A DNA stretch of 64,000 nucleotides, taken from assembly GCF_003013695.1 (NCBI RefSeq), contig NZ_CP027792.1, positions 1,012,501 to 1,076,500 of the forward strand. Reading direction: 5' to 3'. Positions 34,364-43,450 of this stretch are shown here, piece by piece. Source of the stretch: Pulveribacter suum. GTDB taxonomy: Bacteria > Pseudomonadota > Gammaproteobacteria > Burkholderiales > Burkholderiaceae_C. A program made the position numbers and the translations under genes. The notes under the pieces are model-generated. The model ran no database searches. It had not been told where the DNA came from and saw only the letters and a program-made list of their open reading frames with translations. How positions within the stretch are numbered: position 1 is the stretch's first letter; each line of letters opens with the position of its first letter.

Positions 34364-35314
34364 ATGGAAATGCATGGCGACCCAACAGATTTGAATAACG
34401 AAGGAGCGCCCGAGCCCCGCTGGGAGTGGTACCGCAGCTTCCTGCACGTGGCGCAGGCCGGCTCGCTGTCGGCCGCCGCGCGGGCGCTGGGCCTGAGCCA
34501 GCCGACCCTGGGCCGGCACATCGACCAGCTGGAGGCGACGCTGGGGCTGCGCCTGTTCACCCGCTCGCCCGAAGGCTTTGCGCCCACCGACGCCGGCCAG
34601 GCGCTGCTGCCCTACGCCGCCACCCTGGCCACGACGGCGGCTGCGCTGCGCCGCACGGCGTCCGGCGCCCGGGGCGGGCCGGACGGGGGGCTGCGCGGCG
34701 CAGTGCGCATTTCTGCCAGCGAGGTCATGGGCGTGGAGGTGCTGCCGCCCATCCTGGCGGCGCTGCAGCGCATGCATCCGCTGCTGAAGCTGGAACTGGT
34801 GCTGTCCAACCAGGCGGACGACCTGCTGCGGCGCGAGGCCGACATCGCCGTGCGCATGTTCCGCCCCGTGCAGCAGGCGCTGCTGGTGCGGCGCGTCGGC
34901 GCGGTGGAGCTGGGCCTGTTTGCGCATGCGGACTACCTGGACGCGCGCGGCACGCCGCTCTCCGTGGCGCAGCTGGGCGGGCACGCCCTGGTCGGCTACG
35001 GCCAGGAAAGCGACTTCATCCGCGGGCTGCGCCGTCAGCTGCCGGACTTTGCCTGGGACCGATTCGTCTTTCGCGCCGACAGCGATCTGGCGCAGCTGGC
35101 TGCCATCCGCGCCGGCCTGGGCATCGGCGTATGCCAGGCGAGCCTCGCGGCGCGGGATGCGCGCCTGATGCGGCTGCTGCCGCAGCAGTTCGCGCCGCGC
35201 CTGGATACCTGGATCGCCATGCACGGCGACCTGCGCCACAGCAGTGGGTGCCAGGCGGTCTTCGACGCGCTGGCCGACGGGCTGGCGCAGTACCTGGCCT
35301 GCCAGCCCGGCTGA
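34364..35314 (+). CDS. LysR-family transcriptional regulator
   Basis: The product has 316 residues. The winged helix-turn-helix spans about residues 20-75 (VAQAGSLSAAARALGLSQPTLGRHIDQLEATLG). The substrate-binding domain occupies about 100-305 and starts GAVRISASEVMG. ATG at 34364 and ATG at 34370 are both possible; I take the first. It is divergent from the epimerase gene with a 61-base gap that contains a palindrome, the usual set-up for control of the neighbour. The inducer is unknown. Confidence 0.9.
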   Translation: MEMHGDPTDLNNEGAPEPRWEWYRSFLHVAQAGSLSAAARALGLSQPTLGRHIDQLEATLGLRLFTRSPEGFAPTDAGQALLPYAATLATTAAALRRTASGARGGPDGGLRGAVRISASEVMGVEVLPPILAALQRMHPLLKLELVLSNQADDLLRREADIAVRMFRPVQQALLVRRVGAVELGLFAHADYLDARGTPLSVAQLGGHALVGYGQESDFIRGLRRQLPDFAWDRFVFRADSDLAQLAAIRAGLGIGVCQASLAARDARLMRLLPQQFAPRLDTWIAMHGDLRHSSGCQAVFDALADGLAQYLACQPG

Positions 35315-35374
35315 GGCGCGGGCAGTCGCCCACTGGACACGGCGGCGCCGGGCCCCTCGCTACAGTGGCCCGCC

Positions 35375-35842
35375 ATGACAAAGACCTTCCACAGCTATTC
35401 CGAGGTCACTGCCAGCATCGGGCAGGAAGTGGCCGTGACCGACTGGATCGACATCACCCAGGCGCAGATCGACCTGTTCGCCCAGGCCACCGGCGACCAC
35501 CAGTGGATTCATACCGATCCGGCGCGGGCGGCGGCCGGGCCGTTCGGCACCACCATCGCGCACGGCTTTCTGACGCTGTCGCTGATGCCGCGCTTCATGG
35601 AGGCGGCCTTCGAGGTCGAGGGCACGAAGATGGGCGTCAACTACGGGCTGAACCGGGTGCGCTTTCCGGCGCCCGTGCCCTCTGGCAGCCGGCTGCGCGC
35701 GCGATTGACGCTGGCCGCCGCCGAGGCGGTGGCGCCGGACGGCCTGCAGATGACCTGGGACGTGACCGTGGAGCGCGAGGGCAGTGACAAGCCCGTGTGC
35801 GTGGCCGAGGCGCTGGTGCGCAGCTACGGCGCCAGGGCCTGA
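35375..35842 (+). CDS. MaoC-family (R)-specific enoyl-CoA hydratase
   Basis: The product has 155 residues, a single hot-dog domain. The hydratase-2 motif is intact: ATGDHQWIHTDPARAAAGPFGTTIAHGFLTLSLMP, with the catalytic Asp and His in DHQWIHTD. It hydrates trans-2-enoyl-CoA in fatty acid breakdown or polyhydroxyalkanoate precursor supply. The closest type is the NodN/PhaJ-like stand-alone group. The gene is separate from the LysR gene by 60 bases and overlaps trmL tail to tail by 19 bases. Confidence 0.88.
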   Translation: MTKTFHSYSEVTASIGQEVAVTDWIDITQAQIDLFAQATGDHQWIHTDPARAAAGPFGTTIAHGFLTLSLMPRFMEAAFEVEGTKMGVNYGLNRVRFPAPVPSGSRLRARLTLAAAEAVAPDGLQMTWDVTVEREGSDKPVCVAEALVRSYGARA

Positions 35843-36324
35843 TGGCCCGCGGCCGCGGTGGCCGACAGAAAGCTGTTTTGCCGCCAGGCCTCATACACCG
35901 TGATGGCCACGGCGTTGGACAGGTTCAGGCTGCGCTGCGCCGGCAGCATGGGCAGGCGCAGGCGCTGCGTGGGCGGAAAGGTCTCGCGCAGCACGGGCGG
36001 CAGGCCGCGCGATTCGGCACCGAACACCAGCCAGTCGCCGGGCAAAAAGCCCGTGTCATGGACCGACTGCGTGGCGTGCGTGGTCAGCGCAAACATGCGC
36101 GCCAGATCGGGCTCCTCCTGGCGCAGCAGCGCCGTCCAGCCGGCGTGGCGGCGCACTTCGGCGTACTCGTGGTAGTCCAGCCCGGCGCGGCGCAGCAGGC
36201 CGTCGTCCATGGAAAAGCCCAGGGGCTCCACCAGGTGCAGCGTGCAACCGGTGTTGGCCGCCAGGCGGATCACGTTGCCAGTGTTGGGCGGGATCTCGGG
36301 TTCGACCAGGACGATGTGAAACAT
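35824..36324 (-). CDS. trmL: tRNA (cytidine/uridine-2'-O-)-methyltransferase TrmL
   Basis: The product has 166 residues of the SPOUT family. Motif 1 is EPEIPPNTGNVIRLAANTG near the N-terminus, motif 2 LVFGAESRGLPP, motif 3 LPMLPAQRSLNLSNAVAITVYEA with the trefoil knot. It methylates the wobble position of tRNA-Leu isoacceptors. I start at MFHIV (36324); an ATG two codons upstream is possible. It overlaps the MaoC gene by 19 bases, tail to tail. Confidence 0.92.
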   Translation of the reverse strand: MFHIVLVEPEIPPNTGNVIRLAANTGCTLHLVEPLGFSMDDGLLRRAGLDYHEYAEVRRHAGWTALLRQEEPDLARMFALTTHATQSVHDTGFLPGDWLVFGAESRGLPPVLRETFPPTQRLRLPMLPAQRSLNLSNAVAITVYEAWRQNSFLSATAAAGHQALAP

Positions 36325-36396
36325 GCGCACTATTGTGATTGCGAAGCCGCCGCCGCGAACAGACGCAAAGAGGCGGCTGCGCCCCCCTTTTGGTAA

Positions 36397-37122
36397 TCAA
36401 TCGTATCGAAACGGGGTGCGCGCCAGCACCAGGGCATCGACCTGCACGGCCCCCGCAGCGCGCAGTGCCAGCGCGGCCGTGTGCAAGGTGGCGCCGGTGG
36501 TCATCACGTCATCGACCAGCAGCACACGCCGGCCCTGCACTGCACCGGCGGCCAGCGGCTGCAGCGCAAAGGTGCCGCGCAGATTGCGCAGGCGCGCCGG
36601 GCGGGCCAGGCCGCTTTGCGCCGGCGTGTCGTGCAGGCGCAGCAGCAGGTCGTGGCGCAGCCGCACGCCTGCGCCCAGCGCGCGGGCCAGCAGCAGGGCC
36701 TGGTTGTAGCCGCGCTCGCGCAGTCGCGCGGGCGACAGGGGCACGGGCAGCACCAGTTCGGCGTGCTGCAACAGGGCGGACGCGCCGGACGCGGCCTGCA
36801 TCACCGGGGCGAGAGCAGCGGCCCAGCCGGGATCGGCCTGGAACTTGAACTGCGCCACCACGCCGGCCCACGGGTAGCCGTACTCCACTGCGGCCACGCA
36901 GCCATCCAGCGGCGGCGGCTCGCGCAGGCAGGCGCCGCACCGGGCGATGCCGGGTGCCACCGGGCTGGCGCAGCTGCCGCAGCGCGCCACCGGCGGCGTG
37001 AACTGCGACTGGCACGCTGCGCACAGCCGCTGCGCCGGCCAGGCGTGGCACAGCGCGCACTGGCTGGGCACCAGCGCTGCAGCGCGCCGCAACAGGGCGG
37101 TCAGGGCCGGGGCCAAGGGCAT
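36397..37122 (-). CDS. comF: ComF-family phosphoribosyltransferase-like protein
   Basis: The product has 241 residues. The N-terminal ~70 residues hold a zinc-ribbon-like set of CxxC pairs (CALC, CAAC, CGSC, CGAC). The C-terminal half is a type I phosphoribosyltransferase domain with RERGYNQALLLARAL and the PRPP loop VLLVDDVMTTGATL. ComF is needed for DNA uptake in competent bacteria and has a proposed role in DNA repair; its enzymatic role is unsettled. The start at 37122 is chosen because the domain begins there. The divergent bioC-like gene starts 48 bases away. Confidence 0.88.
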   Translation of the reverse strand: MPLAPALTALLRRAAALVPSQCALCHAWPAQRLCAACQSQFTPPVARCGSCASPVAPGIARCGACLREPPPLDGCVAAVEYGYPWAGVVAQFKFQADPGWAAALAPVMQAASGASALLQHAELVLPVPLSPARLRERGYNQALLLARALGAGVRLRHDLLLRLHDTPAQSGLARPARLRNLRGTFALQPLAAGAVQGRRVLLVDDVMTTGATLHTAALALRAAGAVQVDALVLARTPFRYD

Positions 37123-37170
37123 CGGCTCAATATACTCGTCGGCCTCAGCGGCCGTCCCTGTCTTCGTCCC

Positions 37171-38067
37171 ATGTCCGAGCAACTGCCTCCCACCATCGAC
37201 CCCCAGGCTGCCGCACGCTGGCACGCCAGCGTGGCGCCAGAGTCCCCCTGGCTGCACGAGGAGGTGGCGCGGCGCATGCACGAGCGCCTGCAATGGATCG
37301 TGCAGCCCCCGGCCGCGTGGTGTGACTGGGATCCGCTGCGCGGCGGCATGCAGGCCCACGCGCTGGTGGCGCAACACTTCCCGCAGGCGGCCAGCCACGT
37401 GGCCGAAACCTCCTCGCCTCAGGGCCTAGCGGCGGCCCAGGCACGGCTGGCGCGGCCGTGGTGGAGCCCCGCGCGCTGGTCCGGCGCCGCCCCGCGCTTC
37501 GGCGTGCCGCCCGACGGCGGCGTGCAAATGCTGTGGTCCAGCATGGCGCTGCACATGGCGGCCGACCCGCAGGCGCTGATCCAGGCCTGGCACCGCGCTT
37601 TGGCGGTGGACGGCTACCTGATGTTTTCCTGCCTGGGCCCGGACACGCTGCGCGAGCTGCGCGCGCTGTACGCCCGCCTGGGCTGGCCCGAGCCGGCGCA
37701 CGCCTTCACCGACATGCACGACTGGGGCGACATGCTGATGCACGCCGGCTTCTCCGAGCCGGTGATGGACATGGAGCGCATCACCCTGACCTTCGCCACG
37801 CCCGAGCGGCTGCTGCAGGAGCTGCGCGGCCTGGGGCGCAATCTGCACCCGCAGCGCTTTGCCGGCCTGCGCGGCAGGCGCTGGCACCGGCAGCTGCAGC
37901 AGCAGCTGGCCGGGCAGCTGGGCGATCCCGCACAGGGCGGCCAGCTGGCGCTGACCTTTGAAATCATCTACGGGCACGCCATCAAGCCCGTGCCCCGGGT
38001 GCGCGTGGGCGGCGAGAGCGCCGTGTCGCTGCAGGACATGCGTGCCATGCTGCGCGACAGGCGCTGA
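37171..38067 (+). CDS. BioC-like methyltransferase with degenerate SAM motif
   Basis: The product has 298 residues. The overall layout follows BioC (malonyl-ACP methyltransferase): an N-terminal RMHERLQWI helix, then MLWSSMALHMAADPQALIQAW, then YLMFSCLGPDTLRELR and DMHDWGDMLMHAGFSEPVMDME. The SAM-binding glycine motif normally found after the first helix reads WCDWDPLRGGMQAH instead of the usual DLGCGTG form. Either SAM binding is altered or the protein has a changed role. No bio genes are adjacent. It is divergent from comF. Confidence 0.65.
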   Translation: MSEQLPPTIDPQAAARWHASVAPESPWLHEEVARRMHERLQWIVQPPAAWCDWDPLRGGMQAHALVAQHFPQAASHVAETSSPQGLAAAQARLARPWWSPARWSGAAPRFGVPPDGGVQMLWSSMALHMAADPQALIQAWHRALAVDGYLMFSCLGPDTLRELRALYARLGWPEPAHAFTDMHDWGDMLMHAGFSEPVMDMERITLTFATPERLLQELRGLGRNLHPQRFAGLRGRRWHRQLQQQLAGQLGDPAQGGQLALTFEIIYGHAIKPVPRVRVGGESAVSLQDMRAMLRDRR

Positions 38068-38438
38068 GCGCGGCACGGTGGACGCCCGGCGCCTGTCAAT
38101 GATGCCGATCAATGCGAGCTACAATAAATTTTGCTTGCGGATTGGGAACTTCCTGCGGCCCTGGGGCACCGGGCGCATCTGACGTGCCTGCGGCAGGCGG
38201 CTCTCGCCTTCCAGGCCCCTGATGTGCGCCATCGCCTGATTGCGCCTGCTCGGGGCTAACGCGTATTGCCGCGTCGTCCGGCCCTGGGGCATGCTGGATA
38301 CAGGCGGAAGGTTCCACCCCGCATCATGGAGACAACAGGGCGCCCGGGAGCGGCCTGGACTGATGAGCGGCCGTGTGCGCGCAGGCGTGTGCACGGCAGG
38401 GAATTGGTCAATTGGAGCTTAGGAAAAAAGTGAGAACG
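38068..38438. other. Long leader/promoter region of the cox operon
   Basis: This 371-base gap has no credible open frame. TACAAT at 38119-38124, followed by the AT-rich AAATTTTGC, is a possible -10 element, although no good -35 was found. If used, it would give coxB an untranslated leader of about 300 bases. Several GC hairpins are possible. I see no copy of the family repeat. Confidence 0.45.
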
Positions 38439-39608
38439 ATGAAGCGCATATCCAACAAGCTGGGGTCGTTGCTGCTGGGAGGCTCTGCCTGGGTCGCCAC
38501 TGCGGTCCACGCCGTGCAGGACCTGCCCGGCGGCCCTGCCGTCAACCAGCTCAACCTGCATCCGCCGGTCACGAAAATAGCCGAGGAGCAGCACTTCCTG
38601 CACTGGATGATGCTCGTCGTCTGCACGGTGATCTTCATCGGCGTGTTCGGCGTGATGTTCTATTCCATCTGGCACCACCGCAAGTCGCGCGGTGCCAAGG
38701 CGGCAAATTTCCACGAGTCCGTCACCGTCGAGGTCGCCTGGACCGTCATTCCCTTCATCATCGTCATCCTGATGGCGCTGCCCGCTACCAAGGTGCTGGT
38801 GGCCCAGAAGGACACCACCAACGCCGACCTGACCATCAAGGCCACTGGCTACCAGTGGAAGTGGGGCTACGACTACATCGCCGGCGAGGGCGAGGGTCTA
38901 GCCTATATCTCCACGCTGGACAGCAGCCACCGCCGGATGTCCGACAGCGGCGACGTCTCCAAGGCGCCGGCCGACTACCTGCTGAAGGTGGACAACCCGC
39001 TCATCGTGCCCGTGGGCAAGAAGGTGCGCATCATCACCACGGCCAATGACGTGATCCACTCCTTCATGGTGCCGGCCTTCGGCATCAAGCAGGACGCGAT
39101 CCCCGGCTTTGTGCGCGACACGTGGTTCCGCGCCGAGAAGGTGGGCGACTACTACGGCCAGTGCGCCGAGCTGTGCGGCAAGGAGCACGCCTACATGCCC
39201 ATCCACGTGAAGGTGGTTTCCGCGCCGGAATACACCGCCTGGGTGGATGCCGAAAAGAAGAAGGTTGCCGCCCGCCAGGACGATCCGAACAAGGTCTGGA
39301 CGCTGGAGGCCCTGCTGCCACGCGGCGAGAAGGTCTATGCCGCCAACTGCGCGGCCTGCCACCAGGCCAACGGCAAGGGCGCCGGCCCCATCAAGCCGCT
39401 GGACGGCTCGGCCATCGTGCTCGACCAGGACCATGCCAAGCAGATCCACATCGTGCTCAACGGCGCAGCCGGCGGTGCCATGCCGCCATGGAAGCAGCTG
39501 GGCGACACCGACCTGGCCGCCGTCGTCACCTATACCAAGAATGCCTGGTCCAACAAGACCGGCCAGGTGGTGCAGCCCGCCGAAATTCTGGCCCAGCGCG
39601 GCAAGTAA
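38439..39608 (+). CDS. coxB: Cytochrome c oxidase subunit II with fused cytochrome c domain
   Basis: The product has 389 residues. A signal peptide (about 1-26) and two transmembrane helices (about 55-80 and 95-120) precede the periplasmic CuA domain with CAELCGKEHAYM (Cys242, Cys246, His250, Met253). A C-terminal cytochrome c domain carries CAACH (304-308). This caa3-like form lets the oxidase take electrons directly through its own haem. I use ATG 38439; a GTG at 38430 in frame has the better-placed AGGA ribosome binding site and is equally possible. coxA follows 25 bases later. Confidence 0.95.
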   Translation: MKRISNKLGSLLLGGSAWVATAVHAVQDLPGGPAVNQLNLHPPVTKIAEEQHFLHWMMLVVCTVIFIGVFGVMFYSIWHHRKSRGAKAANFHESVTVEVAWTVIPFIIVILMALPATKVLVAQKDTTNADLTIKATGYQWKWGYDYIAGEGEGLAYISTLDSSHRRMSDSGDVSKAPADYLLKVDNPLIVPVGKKVRIITTANDVIHSFMVPAFGIKQDAIPGFVRDTWFRAEKVGDYYGQCAELCGKEHAYMPIHVKVVSAPEYTAWVDAEKKKVAARQDDPNKVWTLEALLPRGEKVYAANCAACHQANGKGAGPIKPLDGSAIVLDQDHAKQIHIVLNGAAGGAMPPWKQLGDTDLAAVVTYTKNAWSNKTGQVVQPAEILAQRGK

Positions 39609-39633
39609 GCACGGATCGAAGAGGACCTAAGTC

Positions 39634-41277
39634 ATGAGCGCAGTTCTGGACAACCACGGGCACAGCGCCGCGGGCCACGCCCCCGGGCACGACGACCATC
39701 ACCATCACCCCACGCCCACCGGCCTGCGGCGCTGGCTGTTCGCCACCAACCACAAGGACATCGGCACGCTGTACATGCTGTTTTCCTTCACCATGCTGAT
39801 GATCGGCGGTGTGCTGGCGATGCTGATCCGTGCCGAGCTGTTCGAGCCAGGCCTGCAGCTGGTCAACCCCGAGCTGTTCAACCAGCTCACCACCATGCAC
39901 GGCATCATCATGGTGTTCGGCGCCATCATGCCGGCCTTCGTCGGCTTCGCGAACTGGATGCTGCCGCTGCAGATCGGCGCCTCCGACATGGCGTTCGCGC
40001 GCATGAACAACTTCAGCTTCTGGCTGCTGGTGCCGGCCGCCATCATGCTGGTCAGCTCGTTCTTCATGCCCGGTGGCGCACCGGCCGCGGGCTGGACGAT
40101 GTATGCGCCGCTCACCCTGCAGATGGGCCCGTCCATGGACGTGGCGATCTTCTCGCTGCACATCATGGGCGCCAGCTCCATCATGGGCGCGATCAACATC
40201 ATCGTCACCATCCTGAACATGCGCGCGCCCGGCATGACGCTGATGAAGATGCCCATGTTCTGCTGGACCTGGCTGATCACGGCCTACCTGCTGATCGCCG
40301 TGATGCCCGTGCTGGCCGGCGCCATCACCATGACGCTGACCGACCGCCACTTCGGCACCAGCTTCTTCAACGCCGCCGGCGGCGGTGACCCGATCATGTA
40401 CCAGCACATCTTCTGGTTCTTCGGGCACCCCGAGGTGTACATCATGATCCTGCCGGCGTTCGGCATCGTCAGCCAGGTCGTGCCGGCATTCAGCCGCAAG
40501 CGCCTGTTCGGCTACGCCTCCATGGTGTATGCCGTGGCGGCGATTGCCATCCTGTCGTTCATCGTCTGGGCGCACCACATGTTCACCACCGGCATGCCGG
40601 TGACGGGCCAGCTGTTCTTCATGTACGCCACCATGCTGATCTCGGTGCCCACCGCCGTGAAGATCTTCAACTGGACGGCCACCATGTGGCGCGGCTCGAT
40701 GACGTTCGAGACGCCCATGCTGTGGGCCGTCGGCTTCATCTTCGTGTTCACCATCGGCGGCTTCACCGGGCTGTTCGTGGCCATGGCGCCGCTGGACATC
40801 CAGTTGCAGGACACCTACTACGTGGTCGCGCACTTCCACTACGTGCTGGTGGCAGGCTCGTTGTTTGCCATGTTCTCCGGCTACTACTACTGGGCGCCCA
40901 AGTGGACTGGCGTGATGTACAGCGAGAGCCGCGGCCGCATCCATTTCTGGGGTTCGATGATCACCTTCAACCTCACCTTCTTCCCGATGCACTTCCTGGG
41001 CCTGGCCGGCATGCCGCGCCGCTATGCCGACTACCCCATGCAGTTCGCGGACTTCAACATGATCGCCTCCATCGGCGGCTTCGGTTTCGGTCTGATGCAG
41101 GTGTATTTCTTCTTCTTCGTGGTGCTGCCGGCCATGCGCGGCCGCGGCGCGCCGGCGCCGCAAAAGCCCTGGGAAGGGGCCGAGGGCCTGGAATGGGAAG
41201 TGCCTTCGCCTGCGCCCTTCCACACCTTCGAGGTGCCGCCCAAGCTGGACGCCACTGCCACGCGCGTGATCGGCTGA
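39634..41277 (+). CDS. coxA: Cytochrome c oxidase subunit I
   Basis: The product has 547 residues and 12 transmembrane helices. It starts after a His-rich N-terminal tail ([12 protein letters not shown]) and reads [18 protein letters not shown]. The haem-copper site is visible: [17 protein letters not shown] (CuB His and the cross-linked Tyr) and IVWAHHMF (two CuB His). VVAHFHYVL holds the haem a and a3 His ligands. This is an A1-type proton-pumping oxidase that reduces oxygen to water. An RBS (AAGAGGA) lies upstream. Confidence 0.97.
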   Translation: MSAVLDNHGHSAAGHAPGHDDHHHHPTPTGLRRWLFATNHKDIGTLYMLFSFTMLMIGGVLAMLIRAELFEPGLQLVNPELFNQLTTMHGIIMVFGAIMPAFVGFANWMLPLQIGASDMAFARMNNFSFWLLVPAAIMLVSSFFMPGGAPAAGWTMYAPLTLQMGPSMDVAIFSLHIMGASSIMGAINIIVTILNMRAPGMTLMKMPMFCWTWLITAYLLIAVMPVLAGAITMTLTDRHFGTSFFNAAGGGDPIMYQHIFWFFGHPEVYIMILPAFGIVSQVVPAFSRKRLFGYASMVYAVAAIAILSFIVWAHHMFTTGMPVTGQLFFMYATMLISVPTAVKIFNWTATMWRGSMTFETPMLWAVGFIFVFTIGGFTGLFVAMAPLDIQLQDTYYVVAHFHYVLVAGSLFAMFSGYYYWAPKWTGVMYSESRGRIHFWGSMITFNLTFFPMHFLGLAGMPRRYADYPMQFADFNMIASIGGFGFGLMQVYFFFFVVLPAMRGRGAPAPQKPWEGAEGLEWEVPSPAPFHTFEVPPKLDATATRVIG

Positions 41278-41299
41278 CGCCGTCAGAAACGAGGACGCG

Positions 41300-41413
41300 A
41301 TGCCGCTGCCCGAAGACAAGAGACGCGCCAACGTTCGCCTGGGTTTGATCCTGGGGTCCCTGGCGCTGGCCTTTCTCGTAGGCTTTTTCGTGCGCATGGT
41401 CTGGCTGCGCTGA
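41300..41413 (+). CDS. Cytochrome oxidase small assembly protein (37 aa)
   Basis: A very short frame (MPLPEDKRRANVRLGLIL...) with one transmembrane helix, LGLILGSLALAFLVGFFVRM, lies between coxA and ctaG with GAGGA upstream. Peptides of this type are annotated as small assembly proteins at the same position in Comamonadaceae cox operons. It probably assists oxidase maturation at the membrane; the mechanism is unknown. Confidence 0.8.
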   Translation: MPLPEDKRRANVRLGLILGSLALAFLVGFFVRMVWLR

Positions 41414-41459
41414 ACGCGCGCACCAGGCTTGCACGCACCGGACAGGAGAGGTCTGAGCG

Positions 41460-42083
41460 ATGGGGATTCGACAGGAAAACGTAAAGATGGTGGGCAAGCT
41501 GGCGGTCGTGACGCTGGGCATGTTCGCTTTCGGCTACGTGCTGATTCCCATCTACAAGAGCATCTGCGAGGTGACGGGCATCAACATCCTGACGCTGTCC
41601 GAGCGCCTGGTGCCCGGCAACGGCACGGCCGGCCCGAATGCCCGCCTGCCGGCCAACACCCAGGTGGACAAGAGCCGCACCATCACCGTGGTGTTCGACG
41701 CCAACGCGCGCGGGCCCTGGGACTTCAAGCCTGCCCAGCGCTCCGTCCAGGTGCATCCCGGCGAGCTGGCCACGGTGGTGTATGAATTCCAGAACGTGCA
41801 GGATCGGCGCATGTCCGCGCAGGCCATTCCCAGCTACGCGCCGCGCCAGGCGGCTCCGCACTTCACCAAGCTCGAATGCTTTTGCTTCAGCCAGTACACG
41901 CTGGAGCCGGGCGAGAAGAAGGAGTGGCCGGTGGCCTTCGTGATCGATCCGCGCCTGTCCAAGGACGTAACCACGATCACGCTGTCCTATACCTTCTTCG
42001 AGGTGGGCGGCCGCACGCCCGCCGCACCGCAGTCCACCGCCGCGGCGCCACTGCCCTCAGCGAAAGGGGAGGGCGGTGCGTGA
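41460..42083 (+). CDS. ctaG: Cytochrome c oxidase assembly protein CtaG (Cox11)
   Basis: The product has 207 residues with one N-terminal transmembrane anchor (VVTLGMFAFGYVLIPIYKSICEV). The copper-binding signature ECFCFSQYTLEPGEKKEWPV is intact, with the CFC motif. Cox11 delivers copper to the CuB site of subunit I. The ATG at 41460 follows GGAGAGG. The stop overlaps the following DUF2970 gene by the GTGA arrangement. Confidence 0.95.
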   Translation: MGIRQENVKMVGKLAVVTLGMFAFGYVLIPIYKSICEVTGINILTLSERLVPGNGTAGPNARLPANTQVDKSRTITVVFDANARGPWDFKPAQRSVQVHPGELATVVYEFQNVQDRRMSAQAIPSYAPRQAAPHFTKLECFCFSQYTLEPGEKKEWPVAFVIDPRLSKDVTTITLSYTFFEVGGRTPAAPQSTAAAPLPSAKGEGGA

Positions 42084-42295
42084 ATCCGCAGGAACAACCT
42101 CCCGAGCCGCCGCGCAAGACGTCGCTGGTGCGCACGCTGCGCGCCGTGGCCTGGTCGCTGATCGGGCTGCGCGCAGGCGAGGAATATCGGCGCGACCTGC
42201 AGAGCATCCATCCGCTGCACGTGCTGCTGGTCGGCCTGATCGCGCTGTTCGCCTTCGTGGCGGGCTTGATCTTGCTGGTCAAATGGGTGGTCTGA
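42080..42295 (+). CDS. DUF2970 family small membrane protein
   Basis: The product has 71 residues starting at GTG, overlapping the ctaG stop. SLVRTLRAVAWSLIGLR is followed by EEYRRDLQSIHPLHVLLVGL, the hallmark of DUF2970, and a single transmembrane helix at the C-terminus. It occurs regularly in betaproteobacterial oxidase operons between ctaG and coxC and may help assembly, but no function has been shown. Confidence 0.88.
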   Translation: MNPQEQPPEPPRKTSLVRTLRAVAWSLIGLRAGEEYRRDLQSIHPLHVLLVGLIALFAFVAGLILLVKWVV

Positions 42296-42383
42296 TGCCG
42301 ATCGCTGGTGGCGGATGGACGAACAACAAACAACATGACGCCGGATCGACACCGGCAAGAGATCTTGAGATCGAGGAGCTGAC

Positions 42384-43265
42384 ATGAGTGCAACCACCCC
42401 GGGCACCGCGCCCTACTACTACGTCCCTGCAGAGTCGCGCCATCCCATCATGGCGGCGATCGGCCTGTTCTTCGTGATCATGGGCGCCAGCCAGTGGATC
42501 AACGGCACCGAGTGGGGCAAGTATTCCTTCTGGTTCGGCATCGTCTGGTGGCTGTTCGTGCTGTTCCAGTGGTTCCGCGAGGCTGCACACGAGAGCGAGC
42601 GCGGCCTGTACGGGCGCAAGATCGACCTGTCGTACCGCTGGAGCATGAGCTGGTTCATCTTCTCCGAGGTAATGTTCTTCGGCGCCTTCTTCACGGCCCT
42701 GTGGTGGGCGCGCGCGCACTCGGTGCCGGCGCTGGGCGGCGTTGAAAACAGCCTGCTGTGGCCCGGCTTCAAGGCCGTCTGGCCCAGCCTGGCGGCTGGC
42801 GCCACCGCTTCGCCCGCCGGCACGGTGGAGCCGTTCCAGACCGTCGGCCCGTTCTGGCTGCCCACCATCAACACCGCGCTGCTGCTGACTTCCGGTGTCA
42901 CGCTGACCATCGCCCACCACGCGCTGCGCCTGGGCCAGCGCGCGCGCACCATCGCCTTCATGTGGATTACGGTGCTGCTGGGCATCATCTTCCTGTGCGT
43001 GCAGGGCTACGAGTACTACCACCTGTACACCGAGCTGAACCTGAAGCTGACCTCGGGCGTGTTCGGCTCCACGTTCTTCCTGCTCACGGGCTTTCATGGC
43101 TTTCACGTGTTTGTTGGCATGCTGATGCTGCTGTTCATCACGCTGCGGCTGCAAAGCGGCCACTTTACGGCCGAGCGCCACTTCGGCTTCGAGGGCGCCG
43201 CCTGGTACTGGCACTTCGTGGACGTGGTCTGGCTGGGTCTGTACATCCTGGTGTACTGGATGTGA
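42384..43265 (+). CDS. coxC: Cytochrome c oxidase subunit III
   Basis: The product has 293 residues with seven transmembrane helices. YYVPAESRHPIMAAIGLFF opens the protein; WFIFSEVMFFGAFFTALWWAR and TGFHGFHVFVGMLMLLF are conserved subunit III segments. YWHFVDVVWLGLYILVYWM is the typical C-terminus. Subunit III stabilises the catalytic core and its proton uptake. GAGGAG lies upstream of the ATG. A terminator follows 26 bases after the stop, ending the first part of the cluster. Confidence 0.96.
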   Translation: MSATTPGTAPYYYVPAESRHPIMAAIGLFFVIMGASQWINGTEWGKYSFWFGIVWWLFVLFQWFREAAHESERGLYGRKIDLSYRWSMSWFIFSEVMFFGAFFTALWWARAHSVPALGGVENSLLWPGFKAVWPSLAAGATASPAGTVEPFQTVGPFWLPTINTALLLTSGVTLTIAHHALRLGQRARTIAFMWITVLLGIIFLCVQGYEYYHLYTELNLKLTSGVFGSTFFLLTGFHGFHVFVGMLMLLFITLRLQSGHFTAERHFGFEGAAWYWHFVDVVWLGLYILVYWM

Positions 43266-43291
43266 CGGGCCAGTCGCTCAAGGCCGACAAG

Positions 43292-43316
43292 AAAAGCGCC
43301 GCAAGGCGCTTTTTTT
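43292..43316 (+). terminator. Rho-independent terminator after coxC
   Basis: AGCGCC-GCAA-GGCGCT with AAAA before and TTTTTTT after. It closes the coxB-coxC operon and could also act on the minus strand. Confidence 0.92.
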
Positions 43317-43347
43317 ACGGGCTGCCTTGCGAGCGGCAGGCAACTAT

Positions 43348-43440
43348 CAAAATGAGAGCTGCTGGCGCTTGCTTCAAGCCATTTTGCGTATGAAAACAGT
43401 CGAAGAAGCGCGCCAGCCAAGCGCTGGCAGCTCACTTTTA
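43348..43440. repeat. Composite pair of family repeat halves
   Basis: A forward half (43348-43388: GAGAGCTGCTGGCGCTTG) is followed by a reverse half (43405-43440: CGCCAGCCAAGCGCTGGCAG). They lie between the coxC terminator and the DUF2909 gene. Confidence 0.7.
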
Positions 43441-43450
43441 TATAGTGCCG

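Noticed and set aside
36481-37170. Open frame upstream of the bioC-like start
   Set aside because: It overlaps comF on the opposite strand and shows no domain; the family start is at 37171.
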